Below, in pieces: positions 60,645 through 64,000 of a stretch of 64,000 bases of DNA (position 1 is its first letter; the number at the start of each line of letters is the position of its first letter). Source of the stretch: UMGS1696 sp963642885 (GTDB lineage Bacteria > Bacillota > Clostridia > Oscillospirales > CAG-272). Below the pieces are notes generated by a model. It was not told the origin of the DNA. It worked only from the letters and a program-made list of their open reading frames with translations, and ran no database searches. The stretch is taken from assembly GCA_963642885.1 (NCBI GenBank), contig CAVIJI010000004.1, forward strand, positions 24,965 through 88,964, given 5' to 3'. Position numbers and translations under genes: made by a program.

Positions 60645-61931
60645 ATGCGCAAAAAGATATCCGTAGGTGCATGTATTGTGACGGTTCTGATATGCTGCAT
60701 CGCTACATTTCAGGCAACCTACATCGGTCTTTACAACAAATTCGAGAGCAGATATCTCGGGGAGGCCGTAAGTACACTTAATAATTCGGGCACATTCTCC
60801 GATACATCCGTAACAACGGGAAGCGAAACATCCTCATCTGAATTTCTGGAAAAGGCAACCGCGAAGCTTGCGGAGGTTGACAGTATATACCGCAATTATT
60901 ATATTGATGAGCTTGATGACGACACACTTATCGACGGAATGCTTGCGGGATACATTGCCGGCACAGGCGACCGGTACGGTGCTTATTACAATGCGGAAGC
61001 ATTCGATTCATTTGTAAGCGACCTTGAGGGCGAGGTCGCGGGAATAGGTGTTACGGTAATCTACAATGTTGACTATAAAGCAATAGAGGTAATAAGTGTT
61101 GTAGACGATTCTCCCGCACTTGAGGCGGGTATCCTGCCGGGAGATCTTATTGTGTATGTCGGCGAAGATAAAGAGTCGGTCAGCGAAATCGGATACTATC
61201 CCGCCATTAACAAGTTGAAGGGAACAGTCGGAACTCATGCATTATTCACGGTATTGAGAGGGGAAAACTATTCGGAAGTACTCGAGTTCGATATCGAAAG
61301 ACGTATTGTCGAAGCCCAGTCCGTACTTTACAGAGTATACGCACTCGATGATAAGATCGGAGTAATCAAGATTTCCGAGTTTGACGGAAACACACCGACA
61401 CAGTTTGTTTCGGCAGTAGAAGAATTGCAGTCAAAAGGCTGTGAAAAGCTGATTATAGACCTCAGATACAATCCGGGCGGGGAATTGTCGTCCATCGTTA
61501 CCACGCTTGATTATATACTTCCCGAAGGCCCGATTGTAAGAATTTTCGATGCCGACGGCAATGAGGTTAAAGCATATTATTCCGAAGCAGGAGAGTTGGA
61601 TATGCCGATGGCGGTTTTGGTAAACGGCAGTACCGCAAGTGCGGCGGAGCTGTTTACTTCCGCGGTGCGCGATTATAATAAGGCGGTTATAGTCGGAACG
61701 ACTACGTACGGAAAGGGATGTATGCAGACCACAATCCCACTTTCCGACAACAGCGCGGTTTCCGTGACATACCGTATGTATAATCCTCCGTTCTCGGATA
61801 ACTATCACGGTGTGGGTATCGTTCCCGATGTTGAAGTTGAGCTCGATGAAGCTCTTTCGGGAAAGAATATCTATAAAATTACGGATGAAGAGGATAATCA
61901 GCTTACTGAAGCCGTAAATGCTCTTAAATAA
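60645..61931 (+). CDS. S41 family C-terminal processing peptidase (CtpA-like)
   Basis: About 428 residues. A short N-terminal membrane helix (VGACIVTVLICCIATFQATY), a PDZ domain (about 120-200, ISVVDDSPALEAGILPGDLI) and the S41 catalytic domain. The Ser is in VNGSTASAAELFTSAVRDY (near 328) and the Lys in VGTTTYGKGCMQT (near 353), the Ser-Lys dyad. It cleaves exported proteins at their C-termini. The start at 60645 has AAAGG 10 bases upstream. It belongs to the ftsEX gene string. Confidence 0.93.
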   Translation: MRKKISVGACIVTVLICCIATFQATYIGLYNKFESRYLGEAVSTLNNSGTFSDTSVTTGSETSSSEFLEKATAKLAEVDSIYRNYYIDELDDDTLIDGMLAGYIAGTGDRYGAYYNAEAFDSFVSDLEGEVAGIGVTVIYNVDYKAIEVISVVDDSPALEAGILPGDLIVYVGEDKESVSEIGYYPAINKLKGTVGTHALFTVLRGENYSEVLEFDIERRIVEAQSVLYRVYALDDKIGVIKISEFDGNTPTQFVSAVEELQSKGCEKLIIDLRYNPGGELSSIVTTLDYILPEGPIVRIFDADGNEVKAYYSEAGELDMPMAVLVNGSTASAAELFTSAVRDYNKAVIVGTTTYGKGCMQTTIPLSDNSAVSVTYRMYNPPFSDNYHGVGIVPDVEVELDEALSGKNIYKITDEEDNQLTEAVNALK

Positions 61932-61969
61932 TAACAATAATTCATACAACAGAAAGGTAATATCGAACC

Positions 61970-62461
61970 ATGGAAAAGAAACAGACAACTAAATATACCC
62001 CCGACGGTTATAAAGCACTTGTCGATGAACTTACATATTTAAAAGGCGAAAAAACCGAAGAAGTAAAGAAGAATCTTGCTTACGCGCGTTCCCTCGGTGA
62101 CTTTTCCGAGAACAGTGAACTTGATGCCGCCAAAGACGAGCAAGGTCAGGTTGCGGCGAGAATCGCTGAGCTCGAGGAGCTTATAAAGAACGCGGAAATT
62201 ATTGACGAAAGCGACATAAGAGCGGATATCGTCAACCTCGGTTCGACTGTTACATTGTATGACTATGATATGGAAGAAGAAGTCGAGTATTCCATCGTCG
62301 GCACAAACGAATCCGACCCCCTTAAGGGTCGCATCTCGGACAGAAGCCCCATAGGCTCGGCTATGATAGGTAAAAAAGCCGGAGATGAATTTATCGCCGC
62401 AACACCCGGAGGAGAACTGAAATTCAAGGTACTCAAGGTGGAAAGAACAAAAAACAACTGA
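61970..62461 (+). CDS. greA: Transcription elongation factor GreA
   Basis: A 163-residue GreA: N-terminal antiparallel coiled coil (YKALVDELTYLKGEKTEEVK..., with the acidic tip DFSENSELDAAKDEQ) and the C-terminal FKBP-like domain (TPGGELKFKVLKVE end). It rescues backtracked RNA polymerase by transcript cleavage. AGAAAGGTAATATCGAACC precedes the ATG. It is followed by lysS after 17 bases, a common pair. Confidence 0.97.
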   Translation: MEKKQTTKYTPDGYKALVDELTYLKGEKTEEVKKNLAYARSLGDFSENSELDAAKDEQGQVAARIAELEELIKNAEIIDESDIRADIVNLGSTVTLYDYDMEEEVEYSIVGTNESDPLKGRISDRSPIGSAMIGKKAGDEFIAATPGGELKFKVLKVERTKNN

Positions 62462-62478
62462 ATTGTTAGGAGTTAAAT

Positions 62479-64000
62479 ATGACAGATATAAATAATAATC
62501 AGCCTATGACTGATGTCGAACTTAATGAAGTACTCAGAATGCGCCGTGAAAAGCTGGCCGCTCTTGTAGAAGCAGGTGAAGACCCGTTTAAGATTACAAA
62601 GTACGATGTTACCAATCACAGTAATGAAATCAGAGATAATTTCGACGAGTTTGACGGTAAGACGGTTTCGGTTGCCGGTCGAATGATGTCCAAGCGTATT
62701 ATGGGAAAAGCGTCATTCTGCCATGTTCAGGATCTCGGAGGAACTATCCAGTGCTATGTGGCGAGAGACGCGGTAGGAGAAGACAGCTACACAAAGTTTA
62801 AGAAAATGGATGTGGGCGATATTGTAGGTATTTGCGGCAAGGTATTTAAGACCAAAACCGGAGAGACCTCGATTCACGCCGAAACGGTTACACTTCTCTC
62901 AAAGAGTTTGCAGGTTCTTCCCGAAAAGTACCACGGACTTACCAATACAGATACAAGATACCGTCAGCGTTACGTGGATTTGATTATGAATCCCGAAGTA
63001 AAGGATACCTTTGTCAAGAGATCAAAGATAATCAGCACAATCAGACGTTATCTCGATTCGCAAGGCTTCATGGAGGTTGAAACTCCCATGCTCGTGGCGA
63101 ATGCGGGCGGTGCTGCGGCAAGACCGTTTGAAACGCATTTTAACGCACTCGACGAAGACTTTAAGCTTCGCATCTCACTTGAGCTTTATCTGAAGCGCTT
63201 GATCGTGGGCGGACTTGAAAAGGTTTACGAAATAGGCAGAGTTTTCCGTAATGAAGGTATGGACACAAGACATAACCCTGAATTCACTCTTATGGAGCTC
63301 TACCAGGCTTATACTGACTATCATGGAATGATGGATTTGACCGAAAATCTGTATCGTCACCTGGCACAAGAGGTTCTCGGAACAACAAAAATATCATATA
63401 ACGGTATCGAGATGGACCTCTCCAAGCCGTTTGAACGCATAACAATGCTTGATGCCGTAAAGAAATATTCGGGTGTTGATTTTAATGAAATTCATACACT
63501 TGAAGAAGCAAGAGCGGCTGCAAAGGAACATAACGTAGCATTCGAGGAAAGACATAAAAAAGGCGATATACTTAACTTGTTCTTTGAAGAATTTGTTGAG
63601 GAACATCTCATCCAACCTACGTTTATAATGGATCATCCTATTGAGATATCACCTCTGACGAAAAAGAAGCCCGATAATCCCGACTATGTAGAACGTTTTG
63701 AGTTCTTTATGAACGGTTGGGAAATGGCAAATGCATATTCGGAGCTGAACGACCCGATAGATCAGAGAGAAAGATTTAAAGCTCAGGAGGCTCTTCTCGC
63801 ACAGGGAGACGAAGAAGCCAACCGTACCGACGAAGATTTTATGAATGCTCTTGAAATCGGTATGCCTCCGACAGGCGGTATAGGCTTCGGAATCGACAGA
63901 ATGTGTATGCTGCTTACGGATTCGGCAGCGATAAGAGATGTACTTCTGTTCCCGACAATGAAACCCTTAGACTCCGAAAAGAAGGCGAAGAAGCCCGAAG
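62479..64000 (+). CDS. lysS: Lysine--tRNA ligase (class II), 3' end cut by window
   Basis: The frame from ATG 62479 (TTAGGAG upstream) is open to the window edge, about 507 residues. An N-terminal OB-fold anticodon domain (about 55-165), class II motif 1 near YRQRYVDLIMNPEVKDTF, motif 2 in VYEIGRVFRNEGMDTRHNPEF and motif 3 GGIGFGIDRMCMLLTD near the end. It charges tRNA-Lys. The remaining sequence looks like the normal C-terminus followed by a Lys-rich tail that continues outside. Confidence 0.97.
   Translation, partial: MTDINNNQPMTDVELNEVLRMRREKLAALVEAGEDPFKITKYDVTNHSNEIRDNFDEFDGKTVSVAGRMMSKRIMGKASFCHVQDLGGTIQCYVARDAVGEDSYTKFKKMDVGDIVGICGKVFKTKTGETSIHAETVTLLSKSLQVLPEKYHGLTNTDTRYRQRYVDLIMNPEVKDTFVKRSKIISTIRRYLDSQGFMEVETPMLVANAGGAAARPFETHFNALDEDFKLRISLELYLKRLIVGGLEKVYEIGRVFRNEGMDTRHNPEFTLMELYQAYTDYHGMMDLTENLYRHLAQEVLGTTKISYNGIEMDLSKPFERITMLDAVKKYSGVDFNEIHTLEEARAAAKEHNVAFEERHKKGDILNLFFEEFVEEHLIQPTFIMDHPIEISPLTKKKPDNPDYVERFEFFMNGWEMANAYSELNDPIDQRERFKAQEALLAQGDEEANRTDEDFMNALEIGMPPTGGIGFGIDRMCMLLTDSAAIRDVLLFPTMKPLDSEKKAKKPE

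Overview
The window reads as chromosomal DNA of an anaerobic, plant-glycan-using Clostridia bacterium, most like the Oscillospiraceae/Ruminococcaceae. The basis is: type III glutamine synthetase, NADP-type GdhA, a Ruminococcus-style sensory plus monomeric [FeFe]-hydrogenase cluster, many intracellular glycoside hydrolases, a PQTSD-ended cell-wall protein, orphan Thr/Glu-rich sugar-binding lipoproteins, AGGAGG-type ribosome binding sites and very regular TTGACA-N17-TATAAT promoters. No plasmid, conjugative or intact phage functions are visible. The only mobile-element trace is a frameshifted remnant of a phage/ICE polyvalent protein at about 733-1085.

Layout. 1-2103: end of a CmpB-type membrane protein, the phage remnant, and a metallophosphoesterase. 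2199-10463 (mostly minus): gdhA, a GNAT acetyltransferase, a GH2 enzyme, ispE, a DUF362 ferredoxin and an M20 amidohydrolase. 10598-17692 (minus, probably one transcription unit): a TIM-barrel sugar isomerase, uxaC, a MATE exporter, a LURP-one protein, a GHL6/GH151-like glycosidase and D-lyxose isomerase, suggesting uronate/pentose/fucose catabolism. 17886-21411: MATE exporter and LysR regulator divergent from a DMT exporter, then tRNA-Leu(CAA). 21487-30807: GH51 arabinofuranosidase, cell-wall-anchored CBM9-like protein, acyl esterase, PfkB kinase with GDPD, MFS transporter, GH29 fucosidase and a GH43-like propeller protein. 31061-35881: HydA, SpoIIE/PP2C phosphatase, HydS (H-cluster + PAS) and two [2Fe-2S] thioredoxin-like ferredoxins, with a LysR gene upstream. 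37027-45909: sugar O-acetyltransferase, two orphan solute-binding lipoproteins, methyltransferase, G5/3D-domain protein, serine hydrolase and a SemiSWEET-like protein. 46001-64000: housekeeping genes rplA, rplK, nusG, secE, rpmG (minus); rpsO, pnp (plus); GSIII (minus); rsmE, a small membrane protein, a CdaR/PucR-type regulator, ftsE, ftsX, an EnvC-like M23 peptidase, CtpA, greA and the start of lysS (plus).

The most unusual content is non-coding. Three loci (45369-45509, 51438-51590, 51597-52113) carry one family of paired stem-loop/palindrome elements with covarying stems, one copy starting inside the pnp stop codon and one amplified as a 94-bp tandem array. A second, different 101-bp tandem array (39612-40004) abuts the stop of a methyltransferase gene, and each of its units looks like a minus-strand terminator. 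The hydrogenase-sensor cluster is the most interesting protein-coding system. Its H2-sensing role is inferred from family architecture, not shown here.
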